The translations under genes were made by a program, and so were the position numbers. This document shows, piece by piece, positions 51,574-61,200 of a stretch of DNA of 64,000 nucleotides. The notes beneath the pieces were generated by a model that saw only the letters and a list, made by a program, of their open reading frames with translations, ran no database searches and was not told where the DNA came from. This DNA is from Caldilineaceae bacterium (lineage in GTDB: Bacteria > Chloroflexota > Anaerolineae > Caldilineales > Caldilineaceae): NCBI GenBank assembly GCA_018003515.1, contig JAGNDO010000016.1:1-64000 (forward strand), read 5' to 3'. How positions within the stretch are numbered: the stretch's first letter is position 1; every line of letters starts with the position of its first letter.

Positions 51574-52837
51574 CAACCCCGCCCCGCTTTACCACAACGT
51601 CCACCAAATTTGTGCCGAAGCGATAGCCGAGATGGCGGTAGTCGTCTGCGGAGAGGATGAGGAAGTCGGCCTGTTTGCCGGGGGAAAGGCTGCCGACGGT
51701 TTCGCCGCGCCCGATGGCGTGGGCGGCGTTGAGGGTGGATGCCACCAATGCCTGAGCCGGGGTGAGGCCCATGTAGCGGCAGGCGATGGCCATGACCATC
51801 TGCATGGATTCGCCCCACGCCCCGCCGGGGTTGATGTCTGTGGCCAGGGCCAGCGCCCCGCCAGCCTCCAAGATGGCCTGGGCCGGAGTGAACTTGGTTT
51901 GGCCCAAGCCGAAGGGGGTCTGGGGCAGCCCCACGGCGATGGTTTTGCCCTGGCCCAGGGCCATGATGTCGGCGTAAGGGGTCTCCACCAGATGGTCGGC
52001 GGAGATGGCCCCCATCTCGACCGCAAGTCCTGTGCCACCGATGCCCACAAATTCGTCGGCATGGACTTTTAGCCCATAGCCCAGATCCACGGCCCGCTCC
52101 AAGACGCGGCGACTTTGGGCCACGTCGAAAACCCCTTCTTCACAAAAAACATCGCAAAACAACCTTATGTCATGTTGATGCGCCCAAGCGGCCCCGGCGG
52201 GCAGGATCTGGTCCACGATCAGGTCGATGAAGTCCTCCGTGCGGCCCCGGTATTCGGCGGGCACGGCGTGGGCGGGCATGAAGGTGGGGACCAGATCCAC
52301 GGGCTGGGCCGCGTCCAGGGCCAGGATGGCATCGAGCTGTTTGAGTTCCGTGGCCGTGTCCAGGCCATAGCCGGTCTTGCATTCGGCGGTGGTGGTGCCG
52401 TGGGCCAACATGGTGCGCAGGCGGGGCAGATTCTCGGCCACCAGTTGGTCCAGGGAGGCCCGGCGGGTCTTGCCCACGGTGGCCATGATGCCGCCCCCGG
52501 CCTGCATGATCTGCATATAGGTGGCCCCGCCCACCCGTATCTCGAACTCTGCGGCCCGCTCCCCGGCCCAGGGCAGATGGGTGTGGGGGTCCACAAAGCC
52601 GGGGATCACGCAGCGCCCGGACGCGTCCATCTCTTGCTGGGCGTGGAAGCGGGCACGCAGGTCCGTTGAGGTTCCCACGGCCAGAATGCGGCCATCCTGC
52701 ACAGCCAGCGCGCCGTCTTCGATGATGGCTAGATCGCCCAAATCCTGCCCCCGCTGGGGGCCGCCGGGATCGGCGATGGTGCAGAGTTGGGCCGCGGAAT
52801 GGATCAGCAGGTCAACGCCTACTTTTGCCTTTTGCAT
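51563..52837 (-). CDS. hutI: Imidazolonepropionase
   Basis: A 424-residue amidohydrolase, third step of histidine degradation (4-imidazolone-5-propionate to N-formimino-L-glutamate). The metal-binding HxH is in GFVDPHTHLPWAGERAAEF (about 78-96), followed by GGGIMATV, the metal His in KVHADEF, and the His in SADHLVE. The TIM-barrel end has ALATDINPGG. The start is taken at ATG 52837; codons upstream are a GGCAAAA heptamer array. The last residues and TGA stop are coded by the GGGTGAG repeat. It is 16 bases after the copper oxidase gene and probably co-transcribed with it; ftcD lies about 4 kb upstream in the same direction. Confidence 0.94.
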   Translation of the reverse strand: MQKAKVGVDLLIHSAAQLCTIADPGGPQRGQDLGDLAIIEDGALAVQDGRILAVGTSTDLRARFHAQQEMDASGRCVIPGFVDPHTHLPWAGERAAEFEIRVGGATYMQIMQAGGGIMATVGKTRRASLDQLVAENLPRLRTMLAHGTTTAECKTGYGLDTATELKQLDAILALDAAQPVDLVPTFMPAHAVPAEYRGRTEDFIDLIVDQILPAGAAWAHQHDIRLFCDVFCEEGVFDVAQSRRVLERAVDLGYGLKVHADEFVGIGGTGLAVEMGAISADHLVETPYADIMALGQGKTIAVGLPQTPFGLGQTKFTPAQAILEAGGALALATDINPGGAWGESMQMVMAIACRYMGLTPAQALVASTLNAAHAIGRGETVGSLSPGKQADFLILSADDYRHLGYRFGTNLVDVVVKRGGVVRG

Positions 52838-52853
52838 TTTGCCTTTTGCCTTT

Positions 52854-53897
52854 CTATATTGCCGCAAACCAGCCCATCGCCCCATGCTCGGCCAGCCAAT
52901 GCTGATGGGGATGAAACATATACCGTCCCCGCTCCGGCAGGGTGAACTCCAGCACGGCCCGCTCGGCCATGCCCAGGGTGATCACGTCCGTGTGGGCGCT
53001 GGGGATCAGGCTGGTGCCTGTGGGGAAGACGTCGAAGGTGCGGGCGTGGAGGTGGAATGAGCCGATGGGTTCGTATTCGAGCATGTTGACCACGTAGAGA
53101 CGCACCAGCTCCCCCGCGGTCACTTTGATGGGGAACTTGGAGAAATAGCTGGCGATACCGTTCCACGTCACCACCTCGCTCTTGCCCACCTGGGCCGGAT
53201 CCCAGCCGCAGAGGATGAGTACGACTTCGTGGGCGGGCGGGCGGGGCGTGGGCGGGTCCACGATGAGGACGCCGTGCATGCCCCGGCTGATGTGCATGGC
53301 GATGGGCATGACGTGGCAATGGTAGGGGTGCAGGCCAAAGGGACCGGCGCTGATCTCGTAGACCGTGCTTTCGCCGGGCGGGATGGGTTCCCAGCCGTCC
53401 ATTTGGGGGCTGTGCTGGCCGTGGAAGTGCAGGTTGTGGGCATGCTGCGTGCGGTTGTTGAGGGTGATGCGCAGCAGATCCCCCTCCTTGGCCCGCAGGG
53501 TGGGGCCGGGGACCTGGCCGTTGTAGCTCCAGGCGTCGACCATCACTCCCTTGCTCACTTCAATCGGGCGTTCCACCACGTCGAAAGTGATCTCCCGCAG
53601 GGAGCCGGGGGGCAGATCGTCCGGGGGCGGGGGCAGGGTGATGGCGTCAAGGGCCTTGGCGTCCAGGGCGTCGGGGGGATCGAACATGCCGCCGTAGGGG
53701 CCACTGGCCGGCATGGGCATGGCCATCAACATGCCCATGTCCGCGGGGGCGACAGGATCGGCATGGCCGGACCGACTATGCCCCGCCAGCCACCCCGCGC
53801 CCACCAGGACCGCGCCGCCCAGCCCGGCCCCGCTCACCAAGGCGCGCCGGGAGAGGGTCAGCTTGCCGTCCGCACCCGGCTCTTTCCCCTGGGTCAT
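52854..53897 (-). CDS. Tat-exported two-domain multicopper oxidase (NirK-like arrangement)
   Basis: A 347-residue copper oxidase. The Tat signal is LSRRALVSGAGLGG (15-28). Domain 1 has the type 1 copper set His154, Cys194, His202, Met207 (spacing nearly as in nitrite reductase NirK) and type 2 candidates His159 and His193. Domain 2 supplies MFHPHQH (327-333). The Asp that NirK uses beside the type 2 copper is His157 here, so a general oxidase is more likely than nitrite reductase. The start ATG overlaps the stop of the small membrane protein gene as TGATG. Electron donor could be the upstream cupredoxin lipoprotein. Confidence 0.88.
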   Translation of the reverse strand: MTQGKEPGADGKLTLSRRALVSGAGLGGAVLVGAGWLAGHSRSGHADPVAPADMGMLMAMPMPASGPYGGMFDPPDALDAKALDAITLPPPPDDLPPGSLREITFDVVERPIEVSKGVMVDAWSYNGQVPGPTLRAKEGDLLRITLNNRTQHAHNLHFHGQHSPQMDGWEPIPPGESTVYEISAGPFGLHPYHCHVMPIAMHISRGMHGVLIVDPPTPRPPAHEVVLILCGWDPAQVGKSEVVTWNGIASYFSKFPIKVTAGELVRLYVVNMLEYEPIGSFHLHARTFDVFPTGTSLIPSAHTDVITLGMAERAVLEFTLPERGRYMFHPHQHWLAEHGAMGWFAAI

Positions 53898-54184
53898 CAA
53901 GCCACCCCACCCACCAGGTTGCCAATCACCAAGAGGATACCATAGGCCACCGGCCCCCCGACCAACAGAGTCACCCGCTGCCAACCAGGAATCGTCGACC
54001 GACCCAGGGCGTAATAGATCACAACCCCGACAACGGGCACCAACAAGATCAGGGCCATCCAACCCAAACTGACCGCCCAGCCGCCTTCCTTGCGCGTGCC
54101 CAGATCATAGAGGGCGATGGCCACCCAGGCGGTGTAGATGACGATGGGGAGCAGATAAAGATAGACCGAAAGCAAAGTTGCCAT
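53897..54184 (-). CDS. Small PLDc_N-type membrane protein
   Basis: A 95-residue protein with three hydrophobic segments (YLYLLPIVIYTAWVAIAL, GWMALILLVPVVGVVIYYALG, VGGPVAYGILLVIGNLVG). The middle motif LVPVVGVVIYYALGRSTIPGW fits the PLD-nuclease N-terminal (PLDc_N, PF13396) membrane domain without the nuclease. The same module, with conserved IPGWxRV, ends the beta-helix lipoprotein upstream, so the two are paralogous. GGAG precedes the ATG. It lies between the lipoprotein and oxidase genes and may anchor or scaffold them. Function unknown. Confidence 0.8.
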   Translation of the reverse strand: MATLLSVYLYLLPIVIYTAWVAIALYDLGTRKEGGWAVSLGWMALILLVPVVGVVIYYALGRSTIPGWQRVTLLVGGPVAYGILLVIGNLVGGVA

Positions 54185-54221
54185 GAGATTTTCTCCGAGA
54201 AAAGATCGTGGATAAGGGATG

Positions 54222-54300
54222 GTTGAGATTGGGCGATTGGGAGATTGAGAGATTGGGAGATTGGGCGTGCCAATCTCCTAATCTCTCAATCTCCCAATCA
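54222..54300. repeat. Mirrored octamer array GATTGGGA / TCCCAATC
   Basis: GATTGGGA/GATTGGGC/GATTGAGA units (54225-54265) face AATCTCCC/AATCTCTC units (54271-54300), a hairpin between the lipoprotein and membrane-protein genes. Unit length is eight bases, one more than in other arrays. One arm recurs at 58066. Confidence 0.88.
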
Positions 54301-54332
54301 CAGCTTCAGACGAACCAGTTGATCTCCTGCCC

Positions 54333-56309
54333 TTACAACACCCCGCTGCCCACGAGGGTGCCGACGACGATGCCGATGTAGACTAGCAGGGGCAGGACCA
54401 TGAAGACCACCCGCTTCCAGCCGGGGATGGCGGATTTGCCCAGGATAAAGTAGCCGATCACGCCCAGAAAGGGCACGACCAAAATGGCGCTGGTCCAGCC
54501 GATGACCCGGCCTCGGCCCCATTCGGCGGCTCGGCTGGTCAGTTCCCACAGGGCGATCAGCACCCAGATTGCATAGAGGGAGGCGATCATAAACCAGCCG
54601 AAGAAGCCCAGAAAGGCATTATAGGTAGAATAGCCCAGCAGAATGCCAAAGATGGTCGGGCTGGGCCGGGCGATGGTCCCGGCGTCCGCGGGCATGTCGG
54701 GGACGGTGATGGCGTCGATGTCCAGAGGATAGTTGACGAAGACATCGACCGCCGGGCGCACGGGGGCCTCCGCGCCGCCGGGCATCTGGGGCTGGGGACC
54801 GGGTTTGGGCGCATAGCCGGCCGGGTGATCGGGACTCAGGCCCAGCTTGGCCTCCACGGCCCGCCCGGCCAGGTCCATAAAGCTGACCACATCGTAGCGC
54901 AGGGGCAGACGCCATCCGCTGCACGAGAGCAGGGTGTCCAGCCCCGGGGGCATGGAGGTGGCGGCCACGTTGTGGTCAAAGCAATTGCCGGGACCGGCGG
55001 GACCGCCCAGGGCCAGATCTGCCCGGCCCGAGCCGGAGACCACATTTTCCCGCACGATGTTGCCATCGCTGGTGTAAAAATTGTCATCCAACATGGCCGA
55101 GACCAGGATGCCGTTGGCTGGCTGGTTGACCACTCGGTTGCGCTCGACTAACGTATTCTTGTTGCCCATGAGGGCGATGCCATTGCCCAGCAGGGGCCAT
55201 TGCAGCTTGCGGAAGGGCACCTCCGTGTTGCCGTTGTTGTAGACCAGGTTGCCCACAATGGTCACATCGTGGACCGGGGCGTAGAGTTCGCCATCCAGGG
55301 TGTTGGGGGCGATCCCCGCGCCGTTGAAGCGCCAGATGGAGTTGAGGATATACATCTGGCGGCTGGAGTTGGTGCCGGAATAGCCCAGGGCGTTGTTCTC
55401 GGCGATCACATGGTCCACCACGGCGTCGCAGGGGTCGCATTGGCCCACATAAAAGCCGGAATCGTCCGAGCCGCTGGCGTAGGAATGCTCGATCAGGCCG
55501 TCACGGGAATCGAAGGCGTAGACACCGTAGACATAGGCGTCAATGGCGGTGATATACGACGCCCGATAGCCTGTGACCCCGGTCCAAAAGATGCCGTTGA
55601 CATTGGCATTGCGCACGGTCAGGTTCTCCACGGCCACCCCATTGGCCCCGGCCACAAAGATGCCGTTGTCCCGCTGGAACTCGCTGTCGATGATCACCGT
55701 GTTGCGGTCCGTGCCCCGGATCACCAAATTGGCCGTGCTGACCGTGACCTGCTCTTTGTAGACGCCGGGCTGGATCAGGACCAGATCCCCGGCGTCCGCC
55801 GCGTCCACGGCGGATTGGATGGTGGGGTAGTCGGTCGGCACGTTGCGGGTGATCCCGGTCCACTGGCCAGACTGGCTCTCCTCGACCGCGGCCACCTCTT
55901 CCACCTGGGCGTCGCCCACGATGATCGTGGCCGCCATCCCCGCGCCCTGGGCCGTGCCGTGGAAGCTGCAAAAGTAGGAAAAGACGCCGGGTTTGTCGAA
56001 GACCAGGGTGGTCTCCTCCTCGCTCAACATGACCAGGTTGCCAAAGCTCTCCGTGGTGGACCAAGCATCGTCCTCTTCCAGGGCGTTGTGGGGGGCGCGG
56101 CCCACGTTGCGGAAGGTTACCCGTGCCCCCACGGGCACCCGCAAGACCGCTGGCTCAAAGACGTTGTCCCGCATCTCCACCACAAAGGCGTCGTCCTTCG
56201 GCTGGTCCGCGGTGCATCCGGCCACGGCCAAAAGGGCCATGATCAGCAAAACAAAGATCCACAAACGGCTACTCGATCGCGGCAGCCTGGGTCGCAACCA
56301 TGATGACAT
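54333..56309 (-). CDS. Cupredoxin / NosD-like beta-helix lipoprotein with C-terminal PLDc_N membrane domain
   Basis: A 658-residue protein in three parts. The lipoprotein signal has lipobox AVAGC (Cys32). A plastocyanin-like copper domain (about 40-132) has ligands His74, Cys114, His117 and Met125. A right-handed parallel beta-helix (about 150-480, with PTIQSAVDAADAGDLVLIQPGVYKEQVTV and many GN/NxxxxN repeats) is like NosD/CASH domains. The C-terminal membrane domain (about 570-658) carries IGWTSAILVVPFLGVIGYFILGKSAIPGWKRV. The start ATG at 56309 follows AGGAG. Context with a copper oxidase suggests copper delivery or electron transfer on the outer face; the beta-helix ligand is unknown. Confidence 0.85.
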   Translation of the reverse strand: MSSWLRPRLPRSSSRLWIFVLLIMALLAVAGCTADQPKDDAFVVEMRDNVFEPAVLRVPVGARVTFRNVGRAPHNALEEDDAWSTTESFGNLVMLSEEETTLVFDKPGVFSYFCSFHGTAQGAGMAATIIVGDAQVEEVAAVEESQSGQWTGITRNVPTDYPTIQSAVDAADAGDLVLIQPGVYKEQVTVSTANLVIRGTDRNTVIIDSEFQRDNGIFVAGANGVAVENLTVRNANVNGIFWTGVTGYRASYITAIDAYVYGVYAFDSRDGLIEHSYASGSDDSGFYVGQCDPCDAVVDHVIAENNALGYSGTNSSRQMYILNSIWRFNGAGIAPNTLDGELYAPVHDVTIVGNLVYNNGNTEVPFRKLQWPLLGNGIALMGNKNTLVERNRVVNQPANGILVSAMLDDNFYTSDGNIVRENVVSGSGRADLALGGPAGPGNCFDHNVAATSMPPGLDTLLSCSGWRLPLRYDVVSFMDLAGRAVEAKLGLSPDHPAGYAPKPGPQPQMPGGAEAPVRPAVDVFVNYPLDIDAITVPDMPADAGTIARPSPTIFGILLGYSTYNAFLGFFGWFMIASLYAIWVLIALWELTSRAAEWGRGRVIGWTSAILVVPFLGVIGYFILGKSAIPGWKRVVFMVLPLLVYIGIVVGTLVGSGVL

Positions 56310-56390
56310 GAGTTTGCTCCTGATTGAGAAGGGAAAAGCGAAGAAGAGAGGGGATTTTACCCCAAAGGCGGGCAGGACGCAAAGGAAGGC

Positions 56391-56505
56391 AAAATAGAAC
56401 ACGGATCGGACGGATTCGACGGATTTTTACGGATTTTTACGGATTTTTTTTGATCCGTTTTGATCCGTCCGATCCGTCCGATCCGTCCGATCCGTGTTCT
56501 ATTTT
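56391..56505. repeat. Inverted-repeat element of the GATCCGT family, copy 3
   Basis: Ends AAAATAGAACACGGAT and ATCCGTGTTCTATTTT mirror each other; the body is ACGGATTTTT units facing GATCCGTCC units. It sits between ftcD and the cupredoxin lipoprotein gene. Confidence 0.78.
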
Positions 56506-56516
56506 TTCTAAATCTC

Positions 56517-58037
56517 TTACGCAAATCCGCCGCGCTGGGCAGCGGTGGCGGCGATTTCGGTGACGATCTGATCGACTTCAGTTTCGATGACGGCGACCTC
56601 ATCTAACCAAGCCTGGGCCAGAACCCGGTCCTTGAGGCCCACGGCGTTGGTCTTGACATTCAACCCGGCGGCTTTGACCGCGGCCTGGGCCATGAAGCCA
56701 GCGGCCCCGGCGTCGCTGGCCGCGTTGACATTGCCGATCCCGGCGATCTCCCGCAGCAGCCCGGCCACCTCCCGGCTCAAGCGCATCACCTCCAGGGGCA
56801 CCTCCCCGGCGTGGATCATGGCCGTTTCGATGGCCGCGGCCCGCTGGTCCTCGCCCACGGACTTGTCCCGGAAAGCGGCCATCACCGTCACAAAGGCAGC
56901 GGCGTCCTCGGCGATGGCGGTGGTCAATTGGGCCCGCAAGCCCTCGGCCCCATCCAACACCGCCTGGGCTTGGTCGTTCACGGCGGCGTATTTCTTGCGC
57001 CCCACGGTCAACCCGGCCACCATCTGGGCCAGGGATGCGGCCAACGCCCCGGCCAGGGCAGCCACGGCTCCACCGCCGGGGGCGGGGTCGCTGGAAGCCA
57101 CGGCGTTGATGAAGGTGCCCATACCGCTCATCGTGTCCTGGGCGGCGACTTGGGCCAGCTTGTTCTCCAAAACCAGCAGATCGTCCAGGTCGTGCAATTG
57201 CAAATACCACTTGGCGGCGTCGGTCAGGGCTTTTTGGGGAATCATCCCGATCAATTCGGCGCGGGTGACCGTGAGGCCATGTTGGGCCGCCAGCCGCTTC
57301 ACGGTCTCCTGGACCAGATGGAGCGAGGTCTTGTCGAAGTTGGTCAAATTCATGCTGACCTGGGCTTGGCCCTCCACCAAGAAACCCTTGGCCTGCACAA
57401 AGCGCAATCCCCCGCTGGTGAAGCGAATGGACCGAGAGATCTGGTCCGCAATGTCCACCCGGTCCGAGTTGAGATACAAATTGTAGGCGATCAGGAAGGG
57501 CCGGGCGCCGATCACCGTGGCCCCCCAGGGCTTGGGGACCGCCGGGCCGAAGTCCGGCTCTCGTTCCGGTTTCAGCCCGATCTCCGCCTTCCAGCCCTCG
57601 TACTGCCCCTTCCGAATGTCGGGCAGCTTCTCCCGTTCGGGCCGGGTGGCCGCGTCGCCGTAGAGGTAAACGCAGATCCCCAACTCGTCCCCCACCCGGC
57701 GGCCCAAGTCGCGAGCGATGGCCGCGCACTCCTTGGCCGTGACATTCTTCACGGGCACAAAGGGCACCACATCCGTCGCCCCCATGCGGGGATGTTCGCC
57801 CGTGTGCTGGTCCAAATCAATCAACTCCGCGGCCTTGGCGATGCCACGGAACGCGCCCTCGGCCACGGTCTCCGGGCTGCCCACAAAGGTCACCACCGAG
57901 CGGTTGTGGTCCGGGTCCGAGGTGACATCCAACACGGTCACACCGGGCGCGCTGCGGATGGCGGCCACAATGGCGGCCACGACCTCGGGTCGGCGTCCCT
58001 CGGAAAAGTTGGGGACGCATTCGATGATGCGGTTCAT
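56517..58037 (-). CDS. ftcD: Bifunctional glutamate formimidoyltransferase / formimidoyl-THF cyclodeaminase
   Basis: A 506-residue enzyme of histidine degradation. The N-terminal two-thirds (1 to about 300; IIECVPNFSEGR, HTGEHPRMGATDVVPFVPV) transfers the formimino group from formiminoglutamate to tetrahydrofolate. The C-terminal domain (about 310-506; SSDPAPGGGAVAALAGALAASL) is the cyclodeaminase that releases ammonia and makes 5,10-methenyl-THF. Full length as in fused FTCD. It complements hutI at 51563; hutH and hutU are not in the window. It is separated from hutI by three copper-related genes on the same strand. Confidence 0.94.
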   Translation of the reverse strand: MNRIIECVPNFSEGRRPEVVAAIVAAIRSAPGVTVLDVTSDPDHNRSVVTFVGSPETVAEGAFRGIAKAAELIDLDQHTGEHPRMGATDVVPFVPVKNVTAKECAAIARDLGRRVGDELGICVYLYGDAATRPEREKLPDIRKGQYEGWKAEIGLKPEREPDFGPAVPKPWGATVIGARPFLIAYNLYLNSDRVDIADQISRSIRFTSGGLRFVQAKGFLVEGQAQVSMNLTNFDKTSLHLVQETVKRLAAQHGLTVTRAELIGMIPQKALTDAAKWYLQLHDLDDLLVLENKLAQVAAQDTMSGMGTFINAVASSDPAPGGGAVAALAGALAASLAQMVAGLTVGRKKYAAVNDQAQAVLDGAEGLRAQLTTAIAEDAAAFVTVMAAFRDKSVGEDQRAAAIETAMIHAGEVPLEVMRLSREVAGLLREIAGIGNVNAASDAGAAGFMAQAAVKAAGLNVKTNAVGLKDRVLAQAWLDEVAVIETEVDQIVTEIAATAAQRGGFA

Positions 58038-58272
58038 AAAAAGCTCCTGGATTGGGTGGTGGGGTGTGAGATTGGGAGATTGGGCGATTGGAAGATTCAG
58101 GGGTCTGGATCGAGCAGATCTTCGCCGCTGCCTTCGACAAGCTCAGGCTGCGAGGGCGGGGTGTGACCAACCCACATCCCCGGCGCTCGCCACGATTATA
58201 GCAAGGTTTAACGAAAAACGAGAGTTTTCGTAGGGCGGAACGTTTACGCCTTGAGATCCGGTTGAGATCAGC
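58038..58272. other. Gap upstream of ftcD
   Basis: A 235-base gap without a gene. It holds one arm of the octamer repeat GATTGGGA (58066-58095) and a GC-rich tract ending in CCCCGGCGCTCGCCACG that resembles the inverted repeat at 37589. Confidence 0.55.
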
Positions 58273-61200
58273 TTAAAAACAGACGCGCAGGGTCTTGATC
58301 TCGTAGGGAGCAAGCGTACACTTGATCTGTGTGTCCTTTGGAGAGATTTCTGTTTCGTTATTTTCCATCAAATCACAAGTCCAGGCCTGTTGGATTGAAC
58401 GATCAAGGTCCAGGGTGATGGTGCCAGATTTGTTGTGATTTTCGACCAGTCGGATGATCACGCCCTGCCCGTCTTCGGCTTGTTTTACCGCTTCAAGGGT
58501 AACGTTTTCTGCTACACATGATATGAACGAATGGCTCGTTTGATCCGATGGATGATCTGACGGATCATTATTGACCTGGCACAACAGGGGATGGTTAAGA
58601 TCGAGTGCCTGTTGAATGGTGCCAGCATCTTCCCAAGAAGCTGGATGGGGGTAGAGTACATAGGTGAATTGATGCCGCCCCAGGTCTGCAAATTCATCTG
58701 GGAATATGGATCCCTTCAGCAGGCTCAGACGGATTGTTTTTCCGTTGGCTTCGTGCCCATACTTGCAATTGTTGAGCAGAGATACGCCGTACTCTCCCTG
58801 GGAAACATCCATCCATTTGTGCGCGGGGACTTCAAATTTGGCGGCATCATAGGATGTGTTGCGGTGGGTTGGGCGTTGCATGTTCCCATAGGCGATGTCA
58901 TAGGTAGCATGGGTAGCACTGATCTCCACGGGGAAACCCACTTTGAGAAGTTTCTGGCGTTCAGCCCAATCGACAAGGGTTTCAAAAGACAGTTGTCTGG
59001 AGCCAGCCTGCAAGCTGATACGCTGGGTGATTTTTGACCCCAAAAACACCTTCTCCAGCAGGAGCGATGCCCGGATGGGGCCGTTTTCGTCAACGCGCAA
59101 AACGCACTCACCGGAAATATCGATCTCATGGTCGGCGTAGGTGGCGACAATATCCCAGGCATCATATTTTCCGGGAATGTCTTCATAGAGTTGGAAGCGA
59201 TTGCCAACTTCATTGGCAACGATCACCTCGCGGTCTATTTCTTTATCCCAGATCGAAACGATTTCACCTTGGCTGTTGAAGGAGATTTGCAACAAATCGT
59301 TTTCCAGCCTATTTTCGGCGGCATGCACCGAACTCGGCGTTTGCGTATGGGGGGCTTGGCCCAAATTGAATCTTCGATAGCCTACGCCCGGCACCTCTGG
59401 GATGGCGATCAGCGCATATTCTTCGCCATCTAAGCCAGTGATAGACTGATTCAGCAGAGGTTCACCATCATTCGCAATTGGTAGATTTCCGCCTAGCGCA
59501 TTCTTTGATAGCATCACCGTGCTTTCTCTGGGATGAAGAAATGAATTGAACATCGTTAGTGCTGTTGGTTTCGACTCAGTTTGTGCGAGGAGAAACCCTG
59601 GAAGAACCGCTGGAATTGCTTGCTGCCGCAAAGCGGAAGTGCGGGATCTGAACTGCTCTAATTCCTTGAGCAAATCGTCCAGGACAGGGTTGATGTGGGT
59701 GCCCGGCAGGGAGTCGTGGAATTGGGTGGTGAGAAAGATCTCCCAAACATCATTCAGCTCTTGGGCCGGATAGGATGCGCCATGCAGCCAGGCAAATGTC
59801 GCCAGCAATTCAGTTTCACGGATCAAAAACTCGCCCTGGCGATTCAGCTTTTTAAGAATTCCTTTATTTGTAGCCGTTCCCCGATGTGCCTCCAGGTAAA
59901 GTTCATCCTGCCAGACAGGGATTGGCTGTGTTTCTGCTTTCGCCCTAATATTGTCCAGGGTTTCTTCGGCGCCAGCCTGTTTTAGCTCTGGCAATCCCAT
60001 GATTTTCTGATATCTGCGGATGCTTTCGAGCATCTCAATATCGACACCGCCCCCCCCATCGCCCCAACCATAGCAGTACATCGACTCCCCAATGGTCTCC
60101 TTGTCAGAAAAATCTCGCCAATGCTCATGGACGTGATCGGGATCAACCATGCCAATGAAATGGCTTGGGGTGACGACTGTGAGCACGCGGGAACCGTCCA
60201 ATCCTTGCCACCAGAAGGTGTTCTTCCGCCAGGGATTGGTGTCATTCCAAATGAACATCTTGGTCGTCATCACATAGTCAATCCCACTGCGCGCCAGGAT
60301 TTGTGGCATTGCGGCACTCATCCCGAAGACATCAGGCTGCCAACAGGTGCGCGAGCGAACGCCAAACTCATCGCTGAAAAACTTCTGCCCGTGCAGGATT
60401 TGACGCACAAATGATTCCCCGGAGATCAGGTTGCAATCTGGCTCGACCCAAAAACCGCCGATGGCTTCCCAACGGCCTTCGGCAATCCGCTGTTTGACCT
60501 GTTCGTAAATGTGGGGGTGGTGGACTTTCATCTCTTGATACGTTTTGGCCTGGCTCTGGCAGAATTGGAACTCTGGATATTGTTCCATCAGCCTCAGCAT
60601 GGTGGCATGGGTGCGCCCCACCTTGCGGATGAACTCACGGTATGTCCACATAAAGACCAAGTCGAGGTGAGAATGCCCCACTAAATTGATCTTGCCCGGA
60701 ATCTTGAACAAATCACTGGCGTAGATTGTTTTCTGGAGTTGCGATTGAGCGGACAGCAACCGATCTTTGAAATCTATCCCGGCCTCAACTTTGGGCGGAA
60801 CCTGTTTTAACGCTGCCCAGAGATGCTTTTCCAGGTAACCGCGCATTTCAGGCAGCATTCCCTTCATCCATAGCAACTTGTACGCACACCAAAAATCCCA
60901 ATAAGCTTCAAAAATATCTTGATCCATGATGCCTAGCTCGGCAACATGGAGGCGTTTATTGTCGGCTTCATCGCTGTGCCAGCTCACATAGGATTCAACC
61001 TCGATCAAAAATGATTCTCCGCCCTCGGCTTGGTTTGTGAGGAGTATCTCATTGCGGAAAGGATCAAGGCCATGATAGGGGAGGCCATCGATAGAGAGCA
61101 GGGAGTCACCGCCCACATAGAAACGAAGATAGATCTTCTCGCCTTTCCATTCTGCGGGTATGTCAATCCGGCGTTTGAAGAATGCCGTAACATCCGCCCC

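Noticed and set aside
56517-57729. Second large frame overlapping ftcD
   Set aside because: Overlaps on the same strand in another frame and lacks any domain; ftcD motifs are complete over 506 residues.
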